Shown: one piece after another, positions 8,102 to 16,365 of the stretch
How the letters are laid out: each line of letters opens with the position of its first letter
How positions within the stretch are numbered: the stretch's first letter is position 1
NCBI RefSeq assembly: GCF_031457805.1
Contig: NZ_JAVDXI010000001.1
Coordinates: 989,875-1,053,874, forward strand
Length of the DNA: 64,000 bases
Reading direction: 5' to 3'
DNA from: Caulobacter sp031457805
GTDB lineage: Bacteria; Pseudomonadota; Alphaproteobacteria; Caulobacterales; Caulobacteraceae
Notes under the pieces: model-generated
What the model was told of the DNA's origin: nothing
Database searches by the model: none
What the model saw: the letters and a program-made list of their open reading frames with translations, nothing else
Made by a program: the position numbers and the translations under genes

Positions 8102-8475
8102 TCGACAGCGGTCGGGCGCGGCTTTTTCCGATCCGCCGCATCGGCCGTTTCGAGCAACTGGCGCGCCAGATCGCGCAGCGCTTGCGGCGTGGTGGTGATG
8201 TAGGCGGACTTTCTGTGTCCCCGAACCTGGTCCGGCGCCTGGGTGGTCAATTCCGCGCGGATCTCAACGCGCCCGAGCAGCACTGGCCGCGCCTCGAACA
8301 CCAAGGAGCGTTTCCCCCACTGATTGTCCTCGTGGTCGAATTGCACACCGCCCGCTCCAGGCATGGCGCCGCTGCCCTTGGGGCCAATAGCGTAGGCCTG
8401 ATGCTCGGACCGCGCTTGGATCTCCTGCTGGTGCTCGATGGCCCAACGCTCAAGATGGGGGTCTTTGGCGCTCAT
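8098..8475 (-). CDS. Hypothetical protein, 125 aa
   Basis: Hydrophilic, no signal peptide or membrane segment, with RSLVFEARPVLLGRVEIRAEL and a C-terminal ITTTPQALRDLARQLLETADAAD helix. It starts MSAKDPHLERWAIEHQQE. Codon use matches the neighbourhood. Lies between the integrase and the DprA-like gene in the integrative element. I do not recognise the family. Confidence 0.6.
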   Translation of the reverse strand: MSAKDPHLERWAIEHQQEIQARSEHQAYAIGPKGSGAMPGAGGVQFDHEDNQWGKRSLVFEARPVLLGRVEIRAELTTQAPDQVRGHRKSAYITTTPQALRDLARQLLETADAADRKKPRPTAVD

Positions 8476-8644
8476 AGGTCAAAGGTAGCGCATTCGCTTC
8501 CAGGCCCATAGAGCCCCCCTGCCCAGCGGACCTGCCAGCAGGAGGCGCGCCTTGGAGCGGTTTGTATCAGGCGATCCGGTCCTGGTCTCAAACTCGCCTC
8601 GCTAGCCTTCTAGGGTGCTGATGTCGTAGCTTCAGACCTGCGGA

Positions 8645-9544
8645 ATGAGAGACTCAATGCAACTGGCGCTCAGGAGCGATGGACCCGCCCTATCGGCGAT
8701 TTCGCCGAGGCTCGAAATCGGCGCCTATGAAGCGCTGTGGCTGGAACCTGGCGCGACGTTCAAGACTCTCGCTGACCGCTTCGCCGCCGATCCCAGCGCC
8801 CTGCCCTCTGACTTCGTCGCTCCGACAATCGCCAACGAAGCCGCCGACGCAGTCTTTGCGGCGATGAAGCGCGCCGGCGTGCATCAGTTTGGTGTCCGGC
8901 TGCATCACGCTGGTGACTATCCGAAGAAACTACGCGACGCCCGCCATCCGGTGGAGATGCTCTATTATCGTGGCGGATGGGAGCTGACCGAAACACGATC
9001 GATCGCCATCGTCGGCAGCCGCAAGGCCACGCCGGAGGGCCGCCAACGCGCCGCGCGCCTGGCGCGGGAGTTCGTGCGCCGCGACTTTACGGTCGTATCT
9101 GGCCTGGCTGAAGGCATCGACACGGCCGCCCATACGGCGGCGCTCGAGGCCGGCGGGCGCACCATCGCTGTGATCGGCACGCCGCTCAATTCGGTCTACC
9201 CTAAAGCCAACCGCGACCTGCAAGAGACCATTGCTCACGAGCACCTGGTCGTTTCACAGGTTCCCGTGCTGCGCTATGCGCGCCAAGGCCCTCAGCAGAA
9301 CCGCCTCTTCTTCCCTGAGCGCAATGTGACGATGAGCGCCCTGACCGAAGCGACGGTGATCGTTGAGGCGGGCGAGACGTCCGGAACACTGACCCAGGCC
9401 CGCGCGGCCGTCCATCAAGGCCGCAAGCTCTTCATTCTCGACTCCTGCTTCCACAATCGCGAGATCACCTGGCCCGAGCGATATCTGAAGGAAGGCGCGA
9501 TCAGGGTTCGATCGCCCGACGATATCTGGGCGGCGCTCGATTGA
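8645..9544 (+). CDS. DprA/Smf-like Rossmann-fold protein
   Basis: Single DprA Rossmann domain: AIVGSRKATPEGRQRAARLA, FTVVSGLAEGIDTAAHTAAL, AVIGTPLNSVYPKANRDL, FFPERNVTMSALTEATVIVEAGETSGTL. These are the nucleic-acid/nucleotide-binding hallmarks of DprA. There is no C-terminal winged-helix domain, unlike housekeeping DprA, and the N-terminal 90 residues are unusual. It overlaps by 4 nt with a phosphoribosyltransferase-like gene, so the two are translationally coupled. In an integrative element this is more likely a defence or DNA-handling accessory pair than natural competence. Confidence 0.82.
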   Translation: MRDSMQLALRSDGPALSAISPRLEIGAYEALWLEPGATFKTLADRFAADPSALPSDFVAPTIANEAADAVFAAMKRAGVHQFGVRLHHAGDYPKKLRDARHPVEMLYYRGGWELTETRSIAIVGSRKATPEGRQRAARLAREFVRRDFTVVSGLAEGIDTAAHTAALEAGGRTIAVIGTPLNSVYPKANRDLQETIAHEHLVVSQVPVLRYARQGPQQNRLFFPERNVTMSALTEATVIVEAGETSGTLTQARAAVHQGRKLFILDSCFHNREITWPERYLKEGAIRVRSPDDIWAALD

Positions 9545-10188
9545 CGCTGCGGCTTTCGCGGATCGACGCCAGTAACATCCTCGACCACCCGAGGCTGGTT
9601 GAAAGCGACACCTGCCTTTATGTCTACGAGTACACCAGCGGGCGCAATTACGCGTTCAGCCAGACCAATAACCTGATCAACAACCTCAAAAAGCGCCCCA
9701 GCACGGCGAGCCCAGCCGAGCTACGCTACAAGGCCGGCGCCATAGCCGATTGCGCGAAGCTGTTCGCCGATACGCTAAACCCCGAGTGGCTCGATATCGC
9801 CACCCTTGTTCCGGTCCCCGGCTCGAAGGCGGCGGACCATCTAGACTTTGACGATCGAATGGCGCGGGTTTTGCGAGGAATTCGGCCGGGCCTGGACATG
9901 CGCGAGCTTGTCCGCCAGCGCACCTCCACCGTGGCGGCGCACGAGGCCGCCCCGGGCGAACGCATTTCGGTTCAGGCGCTGATCGACGACTATGAGATCG
10001 TCGAGGCCCTCGCCGAACCGCCGCCGCGTCAGATCGGGATCTTTGACGATGTTCTCACCGCAGGGACGCACTTTCGGGCGATGCACTCTGTCCTTTCGCA
10101 GAGGTTTCCAGGCGTCCCCATCACAGGCTTGTTCGTAGCGCGCCGGGTTTTTCCTCCCGAGCACGGACAGGCTGCGCAATTCACCTGA
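9541..10188 (+). CDS. Phosphoribosyltransferase-like protein coupled to DprA
   Basis: 215 residues. The C-terminal part has the PRPP-binding-like loop IGIFDDVLTAGTHFRAMHSVL followed by GVPITGLFVARRVF, and the middle has LVPVPGSKA, similar to ComF/PRTase proteins. It lacks the zinc-finger cysteines of ComF. Begins inside the end of the DprA-like gene (ATGA-type overlap, TTG start), so an equimolar partner is likely. Whether it is an active transferase cannot be told. Confidence 0.72.
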   Translation: MTLRLSRIDASNILDHPRLVESDTCLYVYEYTSGRNYAFSQTNNLINNLKKRPSTASPAELRYKAGAIADCAKLFADTLNPEWLDIATLVPVPGSKAADHLDFDDRMARVLRGIRPGLDMRELVRQRTSTVAAHEAAPGERISVQALIDDYEIVEALAEPPPRQIGIFDDVLTAGTHFRAMHSVLSQRFPGVPITGLFVARRVFPPEHGQAAQFT

Positions 10189-10256
10189 TCGCATAGCGGC
10201 GCGCGACGCCTAGCTCACGCCTAGCGCCGCCCGTCTCAAGCTCCTAACCTCTACCG

Positions 10257-10382
10257 ATGCCTCCTCGCCTTCGCCCGACCGCCCGTCTTCTAACCCCCGC
10301 CGGGTGGGCAGGCCTCGTCACCCTGGCGCTGCTGGTCGTCGGCGCGGCCGCCGCTGTCCTGACGGCCCTGTCCCGCGTCTAG
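10257..10382 (+). CDS. 41-residue membrane microprotein candidate
   Basis: ATG 10257 to TAG 10382. Arg-rich N-terminus (MPPRLRPTARLLTP) followed by one hydrophobic helix (WAGLVTLALLVVGAAAAVLTAL). Its stop overlaps the stop of the convergent ardA gene. The ribosome site is weak, so it may be fortuitous in this GC-rich DNA, but positive-inside charge and a single 22-residue TM segment fit a small membrane protein. Confidence 0.4.
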   Translation: MPPRLRPTARLLTPAGWAGLVTLALLVVGAAAAVLTALSRV

Positions 10383-10933
10383 CGCGTCCAGAAAACGTGA
10401 ACCTGATCGTGAGCGGTCTCGATCGTGAAGACCTCGCCGTTCAGTCGCGCATCGCGAGCCATGGCCTCGTAGTCGATGTAGAGCCGTAGGGCCTGCGGGA
10501 TGTCGACCGTCTCCTCGGTCAGCGCCTGCAAGCTGTCAGCGAGACTTGAAAAGCAGCCGCGATACTGGTCGTCGAGCGCGGCGCCCGCCGCCTCCAAATC
10601 TCCCCCGACCTGCGCCAGCACCAAGGCGCCAAACCGCCCCCGCGCGCGCAGGAAGCTTGCGATCTCGACCACCCGCGCGATCCCCGCATATTCGGCGATC
10701 TCGACCCCGCCAAATCCCTCGTGATCGTGGATCGCGAACTCTTCGGCCATGGGCTCAGGCGAGGCCTCCAGCATCGACCGGATCGCGGCCCAGACCGCAT
10801 CGGCGTCGCCCCCGACCTCGATCCAGGCCCCATGCAGAACGCCCGCGTTATAGGCGGCCAGACACGCCACGTAGATACGGGGCGCCAAAGCTTCAAAGCC
10901 AAGATCATCAACAACTTGTCCCATGATCCTCAT
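10379..10933 (-). CDS. ardA: ArdA-like antirestriction protein
   Basis: DNA-mimic protein that blocks type I restriction during conjugation. The N-terminus PRIYVACLAAYNAGVLHGAWIE is the ArdA signature, followed by an acidic protein (EEFAIHDHEGFGGVEIAEYAG) ending in VFWTR. 184 residues, usual ArdA length of 165-185. An earlier Met (MRIMGQ) is kept as start; ATG 10924 is the alternative. A perfect 8+8 palindrome lies just upstream. Sits at the distal end of the trb region on the same strand. Confidence 0.85.
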   Translation of the reverse strand: MRIMGQVVDDLGFEALAPRIYVACLAAYNAGVLHGAWIEVGGDADAVWAAIRSMLEASPEPMAEEFAIHDHEGFGGVEIAEYAGIARVVEIASFLRARGRFGALVLAQVGGDLEAAGAALDDQYRGCFSSLADSLQALTEETVDIPQALRLYIDYEAMARDARLNGEVFTIETAHDQVHVFWTR

Positions 10934-10945
10934 CCTTCAAGTCAG

Positions 10946-10965
10946 GGGTTCGTACACACGAACCC
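10946..10965. promoter_or_regulatory. Perfect palindrome upstream of ardA
   Basis: GGGTTCGT, 4-nt spacer, ACGAACCC, centred 22 nt from the ardA start. Placement fits an operator over the ardA promoter or translation start. Confidence 0.5.
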
Positions 10966-11186
10966 TTGCCCGTCGGCGAGACCGGGGGTGCAAGCGGAGG
11001 GGCGGCTTCGCGGGGACCCGGCTGCAGGGCGGCAAGGCCGACCGAAGCTGGGCGGAAGCCGATCCGAAGCGCGCCAGGGGCGGCGCCCCAAGCCCCGGCT
11101 TTGGCGAACGCCAAAGCCCCTCAAAACCATGAAGCCCGCCAGGAGACCGCGCTGGCGCGGTCGGGAAGCGGCGTTGAGCGCGCGGC

Positions 11187-11217
11187 GGCGGCTCTTAAGC
11201 CTGGCTTGAGAGCCGCC
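11187..11217. repeat. 31-nt hairpin
   Basis: GGCGGCTCT (11187-11195) pairs with AGAGCCGCC (11209-11217), and AAGCC/GGCTT continue the pairing inside with one mismatch and a single central T. There is no T-tract on either side, so a classical terminator is unlikely. Confidence 0.55.
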
Positions 11218-11331
11218 CGTCAGGGGCGCGCCCGAGGGAGCGGCGAAAGCCGCGGGACCGAGCGTGACCGCCGCGCGCTCGCCGGCCCTGGCGCAGTGCG
11301 GCGCGAAAGCGCCGCGCGAAGCCATCCTGGA

Positions 11332-11556
11332 CTAGCCCTCGCGGCCCTTACGCCCCCGCACGAACGCGCGATCGCTGGCCATGAACTGATCGAGCATGGG
11401 CACGACCAGGCGCGCCGGCTCAGCGGCCTTGCCGCCGGTCTGGGCCGCATGGGCCTGGGCGTAGGCCAAGAGGTTGCGATGGGTCGCGGCCGGCAAATCA
11501 ACCGTGACCTTGACCGGCGTCTCGTCCTCCAGCGGACGAAGCTTGAGCTTGTTCAT
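11332..11556 (-). CDS. DUF2274 protein, last gene of the trb operon
   Basis: 74 residues with PVKVTVDLPAATHRNLLAYA then VPMLDQFMASDRAFVRGRK, an RHH-like family usually found right after trbI in alphaproteobacterial ICEs. Its start overlaps the trbI stop by 4 nt. Probably a DNA-binding accessory; role unproven. Confidence 0.75.
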   Translation of the reverse strand: MNKLKLRPLEDETPVKVTVDLPAATHRNLLAYAQAHAAQTGGKAAEPARLVVPMLDQFMASDRAFVRGRKGREG

Positions 11557-12704
11557 TCGCGATCTCCTCCAGCATAGGGCTCCAAAACAAGGTCCTTGGT
11601 CAGCAGAACCCGCAACGGCGTTCCTGGGCGAATGCGCAGCGTCGGCGCCCGTTCAAGACTTCGGCCCACGACCTGGCGCCCCACATCGGTGACCGCATCG
11701 GCGCCGCCGCGACGCAGCGCCCGGACAAGGTCAGACTCGTCGCTCGACGATCCGCTCTGCGCGCCGATCGCCAGGAGCGTGCTCAAGGCGCCCGCCGCCA
11801 GGATCTGGTCGCCGTGGCGATCCACCTGATCTTGCAAGCCGGCCATGCCCTCAAGATCAACGCCCGGCAGGCTGTCAAGAACCACCGATCGGCCCGACGG
11901 CAGGATCAGCCGGGTCCAGACCACGGAAAGCCGGCTTTGGCCGGTCTTAATCGCCGCCTCATAGGTCCCGACCAGGCGCGCGCCGGCCGGGATCAGCAGA
12001 TAGCCGCCGCCCAGGCTGTCATGGACGTCCTGGGTGACCTGGGCGACCGCGACACCGGGGGTGTCAGACGACAGGCCCGTGATCAGGGCTGCGGGGATCA
12101 CGGTTCCGGCCTGTAGCAGATAGGGCGAGGCCGGCGCCTGTAACCGCTCAAGGCTCGTTGTTCGCGGATCCTGCGGTGTCGATATCCCCGCCGCCAGGGG
12201 CGAGGCGCCCCGCGTAACGCCGCGCCCAGGCGCCCCGGCCACAAAGAGATCGCTGGGCGCCGCCGCGCGCCGCACAGCCGTCCGCGTGTCCAGGGCCGGT
12301 TCGACGGGCGGGCGAGCCGCAACGGGAGCCAACGCCGGCGCACCGTCCACGCCGCCCCCTGCCCCGTCAGCGCCCTGCGCCCTCTGGGCGGCCAGGATGG
12401 GGCGACCAAGATCGCCCGGCAGCGGCGGCCCAAGAACCGGAACCGCCGCCGAACCGGTATAGCCCTTGGGCAACGCGGTGACGCGCTCCGACGGTGTAGC
12501 GGCGACTGCAACCTCCGCAGGCTTAGGCGCTGGCCGCACACGCTCGCGCATCGACCAACCGACCGCGCCGAAAATCCCCACCAGGACGATGGCGCTCGCG
12601 GCCATCAGGGCGCGGCGCGAGATCTTGGCCACGGGGATGGGCGTCGCCCGCAGGCGCAGCGCCTTGGCGATCTCGGCGTCGGACCTTGCCGGCTCGGCGC
12701 TCAT
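11553..12704 (-). CDS. trbI: Conjugal transfer protein TrbI (VirB10-like)
   Basis: 383 residues: cytoplasmic N-terminus, one TM helix (ALMAASAIVLVGIFGAVGW near 32-50), Pro/Ala-rich periplasmic linker, then the VirB10 beta-barrel domain with GTVIPAALITGLSSDTPG, GARLVGTYEAAIKTGQSRLSVVWTRL and GTPLRVLLTKDLVL. Spans inner to outer membrane as the core channel of the mating-pair apparatus. One-base overlap with trbG. Confidence 0.93.
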   Translation of the reverse strand: MSAEPARSDAEIAKALRLRATPIPVAKISRRALMAASAIVLVGIFGAVGWSMRERVRPAPKPAEVAVAATPSERVTALPKGYTGSAAVPVLGPPLPGDLGRPILAAQRAQGADGAGGGVDGAPALAPVAARPPVEPALDTRTAVRRAAAPSDLFVAGAPGRGVTRGASPLAAGISTPQDPRTTSLERLQAPASPYLLQAGTVIPAALITGLSSDTPGVAVAQVTQDVHDSLGGGYLLIPAGARLVGTYEAAIKTGQSRLSVVWTRLILPSGRSVVLDSLPGVDLEGMAGLQDQVDRHGDQILAAGALSTLLAIGAQSGSSSDESDLVRALRRGGADAVTDVGRQVVGRSLERAPTLRIRPGTPLRVLLTKDLVLEPYAGGDRE

Positions 12705-13480
12705 CAGCGGGCCTCCAAATCGTCGGCGACCCGAACAACCCGCACCCGTTGAACCCTGGACTTCAGGCCCAGCCGCAGCTCGACGCGGTCGAACAGGCGA
12801 TCGACCACGATCTGACGCCCTTCGATGCGATAGTTGATCAGCTCCCGGGTCTTGCCATCGGACGACAGGCGATAAAGCGGTGGTAGGTCCCCAAACTGAA
12901 CATCCGTCCCAAAGGTCAGATAGACGCGCTGGCCATCGTCATGGGCCGCGAGCGGCCGCCAGGACGGATGGTCCCCCTCAATGCGATAGCGGTGATGGAT
13001 CGGGCCCGCCGCACGAGCCGGCGCCGGCGGCGCGGCGACAACCAGGGGCGCGGGCGGGGTTGGATAGCGCCAGGAGACCTGCGCCTGCCAGGTCCTGGCC
13101 GAGGCGCGAAGCTCCAGATGGTAGGTGCGCCGGTCGGTGTTGATCAGAAGGTTGGTGGCCAGATCCGGCGCGGTCGGCTTGACCAGCACATGCACCCGCC
13201 GCGAGCTGCCTGCGCCGCTTGTCGTGTCGCCGATCACCCAGCGCGCGGTGTCGCCGGCCGCGATGGCGCCGGCTTCGACCAGGACTTCGCCAGGCTCCAA
13301 GGCGATGTCGGTGATGCGTCCGGGCGTGGCGATCACCGGATAGACCGTATGCTCTGTCCAATCCACGCGGGCCATGCCGGCCGGCGCCGCCAACTGCGCG
13401 TCGCCCTCAGGCGGCCGCGCCAGAGCGCTCGAGGCCAGCAACAGCCAGACCCCACTTGCCCCCAAGAATAGACGGCTCAT
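12704..13480 (-). CDS. trbG: Conjugal transfer protein TrbG (VirB9-like)
   Basis: Signal peptide (LFLGASGVWLLLASSALA), then the VirB9/CagX domain: HTVYPVIATPGRITDIALEPGE, LVKPTAPDLATNLLINTDRRTYHLELRA, YLTFGTDVQFGDLPPLYRL, QIVVDRLFDRVELRLG. Outer-membrane core component that pairs with TrbI. 258 residues; overlaps trbF by 4 nt. Tightly coupled within the trb operon. Confidence 0.93.
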   Translation of the reverse strand: MSRLFLGASGVWLLLASSALARPPEGDAQLAAPAGMARVDWTEHTVYPVIATPGRITDIALEPGEVLVEAGAIAAGDTARWVIGDTTSGAGSSRRVHVLVKPTAPDLATNLLINTDRRTYHLELRASARTWQAQVSWRYPTPPAPLVVAAPPAPARAAGPIHHRYRIEGDHPSWRPLAAHDDGQRVYLTFGTDVQFGDLPPLYRLSSDGKTRELINYRIEGRQIVVDRLFDRVELRLGLKSRVQRVRVVRVADDLEAR

Positions 13481-14163
13481 GTGCTGAACTCCTTGGACCA
13501 GGACAGGGCGGTGACAAGGACGCCCAACGGATTGGCGCGCAGGCCTTCGGCCGTCTGCGGCGGCCTGAGATCGACGGTCAGAATCGCGGCCCAGCGCTCG
13601 GTGGCCACCAGCTGCCCGGCCTCGAACCGCTGCTCGGTCCAGGCCACCCGAAAGCTCCTGGGCGAGGCGCGCACCACGCTGCTCACCGCCACGGTGGTCT
13701 GGCTCTTGCCCACCTGACTGAAGGGATCGGCGCGCCGGGCGTAGTCGGACAAGGCCGCCGCCCCGTCCGGCGTTGTGAAGTCATAGGCCCGCAGCCAGGC
13801 CTGGCGCATCACCACCGGATCACTGGAGACGGTGCGCACATCGCTGATGAACCGCGCCAGGCTCCAGGCGATCACCGCATCGCTGGCCTGAGCGCCCTGG
13901 ACGGCGGGCGCGACGAGGCGCGGCTCGCCCAGCTTGTCGACCTCGACCACCCAGGGCGTGACCCCGCCGCGCAAGGACAGGGTGACCAACCCTGCGGTCA
14001 GCCCCGCGCTCAAGGCCAGGAGCCCGAGCGCCACGAGACGCCAATGAAAGGCCTGAACGCGCGCGGCGCCGATCCGATCATCCCAGGCCTGGCCGGCTCG
14101 CTGATAGGCGGTCTGCGGCTCTGGCGTCGCCCCATAGCGGGCCGATCCCTTGAGCGGGCTCAT
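13477..14163 (-). CDS. trbF: Conjugal transfer protein TrbF (VirB8-like)
   Basis: 228 residues with an N-terminal TM helix (WRLVALGLLALSAGLTAGLVTLS) and the periplasmic VirB8 fold: TPWVVEVDKLGEP, WSLARFISDVRTVSSDPVV, FRVAWTEQRFEAGQLVATERW, NPLGVLVTALSWSKEF. Inner-membrane assembly factor of the type IV secretion system. Overlaps trbL by 4 nt. Confidence 0.93.
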   Translation of the reverse strand: MSPLKGSARYGATPEPQTAYQRAGQAWDDRIGAARVQAFHWRLVALGLLALSAGLTAGLVTLSLRGGVTPWVVEVDKLGEPRLVAPAVQGAQASDAVIAWSLARFISDVRTVSSDPVVMRQAWLRAYDFTTPDGAAALSDYARRADPFSQVGKSQTTVAVSSVVRASPRSFRVAWTEQRFEAGQLVATERWAAILTVDLRPPQTAEGLRANPLGVLVTALSWSKEFST

Positions 14164-15428
14164 GACTTGTCCTCCGAAAGGTTGGGGGCTGGGCCTGCGC
14201 CCGGGCTGTCGCCCGCGCCAAGGGCATGGACGGCCATGGCCGCGCCGTGGGTCAGGGCTTGTCGGCGCTGCAGATCCCGGGCCCAGGCCGGCGGCGCGGA
14301 CGCCTCATCGGTTTGGCTGGCCAGGACCGATCCCTCGGCCGCGCCCTTCCCGGCCCGCTCACCAGGGTCACCGCTTGGCGCGGCCGAAGGGCTCGCGCGC
14401 TCTGCATTCCCCCCGCCGCCGCCCGGCGGCGATCGGGGCGCAAGGTCGCCAGAAGGCCCCGCACCTGTTGGGGGCGAGCGGCCGCCGCCGGCTGCGGCCG
14501 CGGCGCCGGCGCCACCGCCCGCAACCGCGTTGGCGACTCCGCCGGCGACCATCTGGGCGCCGGCCGCGCCGGCCATGGCCATGCCACCGACGAGGACGCC
14601 GGTTCCGACCGCCGCGCCCGCGCCCAGTTGCGGCGCGCCCGACACCAGGCCTGCGGCGACGCCAGGTCCAAAGATGGAAAGGCCAAGCAAGGTCAGCGCC
14701 GCCAAGGCCATGGCCAACACCGCCTCCAGGGTCGGTTGGCCCGGCGCGGCGGCGTTGAACTCCGAAAAGAGTGAAGCGCCGATCCCCACGATGATGGCCA
14801 GCACCATGACCTTGACGCCGCTGGCGATGACCGCGCCCAGAACCTTTTCAGCCAGGAAGGCGGTGCGCCCAAAGAGCCCAAACGGCACGAGCACAAAGCC
14901 GGCCAGGGTGACCAGCTTGAACTCGATCAGCACCACAAAGATCTGCACGGCGATGATGAAGAAGGCGACGATCACAAAGAGCGCCACCAGGAGCAGGATG
15001 AGGATCTGGACGATGTTCTCAAAAAAGCCGGGAAAACCGCCCAGCTCAGCGGCCGCTTCCAGGAGCGGCTTGCACGAGGACACGCCCAGCGCCGCCAGAC
15101 GCCCTGGCCGCAGGAAGTCCTCGGCGGAAATCCCCGCGCCGCTCGCCTTCAGGCCAAGCCCTGAAAAGCTCTTGAGCACAATCAGCGACAGGGCCTGGAA
15201 GTTGCCGATCAGGAAGGCGAAGAACCCGACATAGAGGGTCTTCTTGATCAGCCGGGCCAGCACATCCTCATGGGCGGCCAAGGTCCAAAAGAGCGCCGCC
15301 AGGGTGACGTCGATAGCCACCAGGGTCGTGGAGAGAAACGCCACCTCCCCGCCCAGCAGCCCAAAGCCGCTGTCGAGATAGCGATTGAAGGTGTCGAAGA
15401 ACCGGTCGATGACGCCGACGTCGCTCAT
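14160..15428 (-). CDS. trbL: Conjugal transfer protein TrbL (VirB6-like)
   Basis: Polytopic inner-membrane channel protein. The start is placed at MSDVGVIDRFFDTFNRYLDSG (ATG 15428), which overlaps the TrbK-like stop in an ATGA. Several TM helices follow (LALIVLILLLVALFVIVAFFI type), then a long Gly/Ala/Pro-rich cytoplasmic tail from about residue 290. Any upstream start would overrun the preceding gene. Confidence 0.9.
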   Translation of the reverse strand: MSDVGVIDRFFDTFNRYLDSGFGLLGGEVAFLSTTLVAIDVTLAALFWTLAAHEDVLARLIKKTLYVGFFAFLIGNFQALSLIVLKSFSGLGLKASGAGISAEDFLRPGRLAALGVSSCKPLLEAAAELGGFPGFFENIVQILILLLVALFVIVAFFIIAVQIFVVLIEFKLVTLAGFVLVPFGLFGRTAFLAEKVLGAVIASGVKVMVLAIIVGIGASLFSEFNAAAPGQPTLEAVLAMALAALTLLGLSIFGPGVAAGLVSGAPQLGAGAAVGTGVLVGGMAMAGAAGAQMVAGGVANAVAGGGAGAAAAAGGGRSPPTGAGPSGDLAPRSPPGGGGGNAERASPSAAPSGDPGERAGKGAAEGSVLASQTDEASAPPAWARDLQRRQALTHGAAMAVHALGAGDSPGAGPAPNLSEDKS

Positions 15429-15652
15429 GCGCCGGCCTCGCCAAAGAACCGCGCCCGGGCGCGCGCCCACGCCGCCTGGCAACGCGCGTCCTGGCCCGCC
15501 GCCTCACCCAGGCGCTGACACCGCGCCAGCTCAGTATCGCGCGGCGTCCCCCCGGACTGCGCGGGCGCGACCGGCCGCGAGCCCTGGCCCGCCAAGACCG
15601 CCGCGCCAACCAAAAGGACCAGCGCCAGACTCCAGATCAAGACACGGCTCAT
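15425..15652 (-). CDS. trbK: TrbK-like (TrbK-alt) putative entry-exclusion protein
   Basis: 75 residues: one hydrophobic helix (VLIWSLALVLLVGAAVLAG), then a short Cys-containing tail with ELARCQRLGEAAGQDARCQAAWARARARFF. Matches the TrbK-alt pattern found between trbJ and trbL. By family, it would hinder redundant conjugation into cells already holding the element. Overlaps both neighbours by 4 nt. Confidence 0.75.
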   Translation of the reverse strand: MSRVLIWSLALVLLVGAAVLAGQGSRPVAPAQSGGTPRDTELARCQRLGEAAGQDARCQAAWARARARFFGEAGA

Positions 15653-16365
15653 GGCGCGCCGGCCTTGCCGATGAACCTGGAAAACCGCGCCTTGGCGTCA
15701 GCCCGCGCCGCAGCCCGATCGGCCGCCTCCAGGGCCTGGGCCCGCCCCTGGGCCGCGCTCAGCGCCAGAAGATCGGCCAGTTGCGCAGCCTGCAGGGCCA
15801 GGAGTTGATTGCCGGCCTGGGCGGCCTGCAGCGCGCCGACCGCGCCCTGGCTTTGGTCGATGAGGGCCGCCCACTGATCGCGGCTGCCCCTTAAGCCGCC
15901 GACCACGCCGGCCTGAACCTTCAGGGCGTCCTCAAACCCGGCCACCGCCGCGCTCCAGCGCGCCTCGGCGCGCGTGCTGAGAGCCGCGTCGTCCAGACTA
16001 AGGTCCGCCGTCCCGTACTGCGTCAGGAACGCAGAGCGGATCTTGGCGACGTCATAGGCCAGGCCTTGGGCTTCATTCAAAAGCGCGCGCGTGCGATCGA
16101 CCTGCGCCTGCAGCGCGCTTAGCGACGAATAGGGCAAGCTCGCCAGGTTCCTGGCCTGCCCCACCAGCATCTGCGCCTGGTTTTGCAGGGCGGTGATCTG
16201 GTTGTTGATGGTTTCCAGCGCCCGGGCGGCCTGCAGAACGTTCTGGGCGTAGTTGGTCGGATCAAAGACCGTGAACTGGGCCAAAGCCCTGGCCGGTGCA
16301 AATGACGTGGCGGCCAGCCAGCCTGCAGCCATAGCCTGGGCCAGGCGTCGACGATTGAGGCTCAT
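15649..16365 (-). CDS. trbJ: Conjugal transfer protein TrbJ (VirB5-like)
   Basis: Start at MSLNRRRLAQAMAAGW (ATG 16365), giving a signal peptide ending at ARALA and overlapping the trbE stop by 4 nt. The mature part begins QFTVFDPTNYAQNVLQAARALETINNQI, the TrbJ hallmark, followed by long Ala/Gln-rich helices. Minor pilus / periplasmic component. An upstream in-frame extension is non-conserved and ignored. Confidence 0.92.
   Translation of the reverse strand: MSLNRRRLAQAMAAGWLAATSFAPARALAQFTVFDPTNYAQNVLQAARALETINNQITALQNQAQMLVGQARNLASLPYSSLSALQAQVDRTRALLNEAQGLAYDVAKIRSAFLTQYGTADLSLDDAALSTRAEARWSAAVAGFEDALKVQAGVVGGLRGSRDQWAALIDQSQGAVGALQAAQAGNQLLALQAAQLADLLALSAAQGRAQALEAADRAAARADAKARFSRFIGKAGAP

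Larger units (their letters stand above)
10934..11331. other. GC-rich non-coding region between ardA and the trb operon
   Basis: 398 nt without a convincing gene; open frames here have low-complexity Arg/Ala/Pro composition. It contains palindromes at 10946-10965 and 11187-11217 and several short GCGC-type hairpins. It could hold the ardA promoter, the trb operon end and possibly a transfer-related site. Confidence 0.45.

Noticed and set aside
8645..9544. Housekeeping competence DprA
   Set aside because: Lacks the C-terminal domain, is coupled to a PRTase-like gene and lies in a mobile element, so not called dprA.
10942..11325. 127-codon minus-strand frame upstream of ardA
   Set aside because: Composition is Arg/Ala/Pro/Gly only, no ribosome site, and it spans both palindromes.
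13456..15234. 592-codon frame antisense to trbF/trbL
   Set aside because: Runs against three trb genes with strong family matches; Pro/Arg/Ala-rich without motif.
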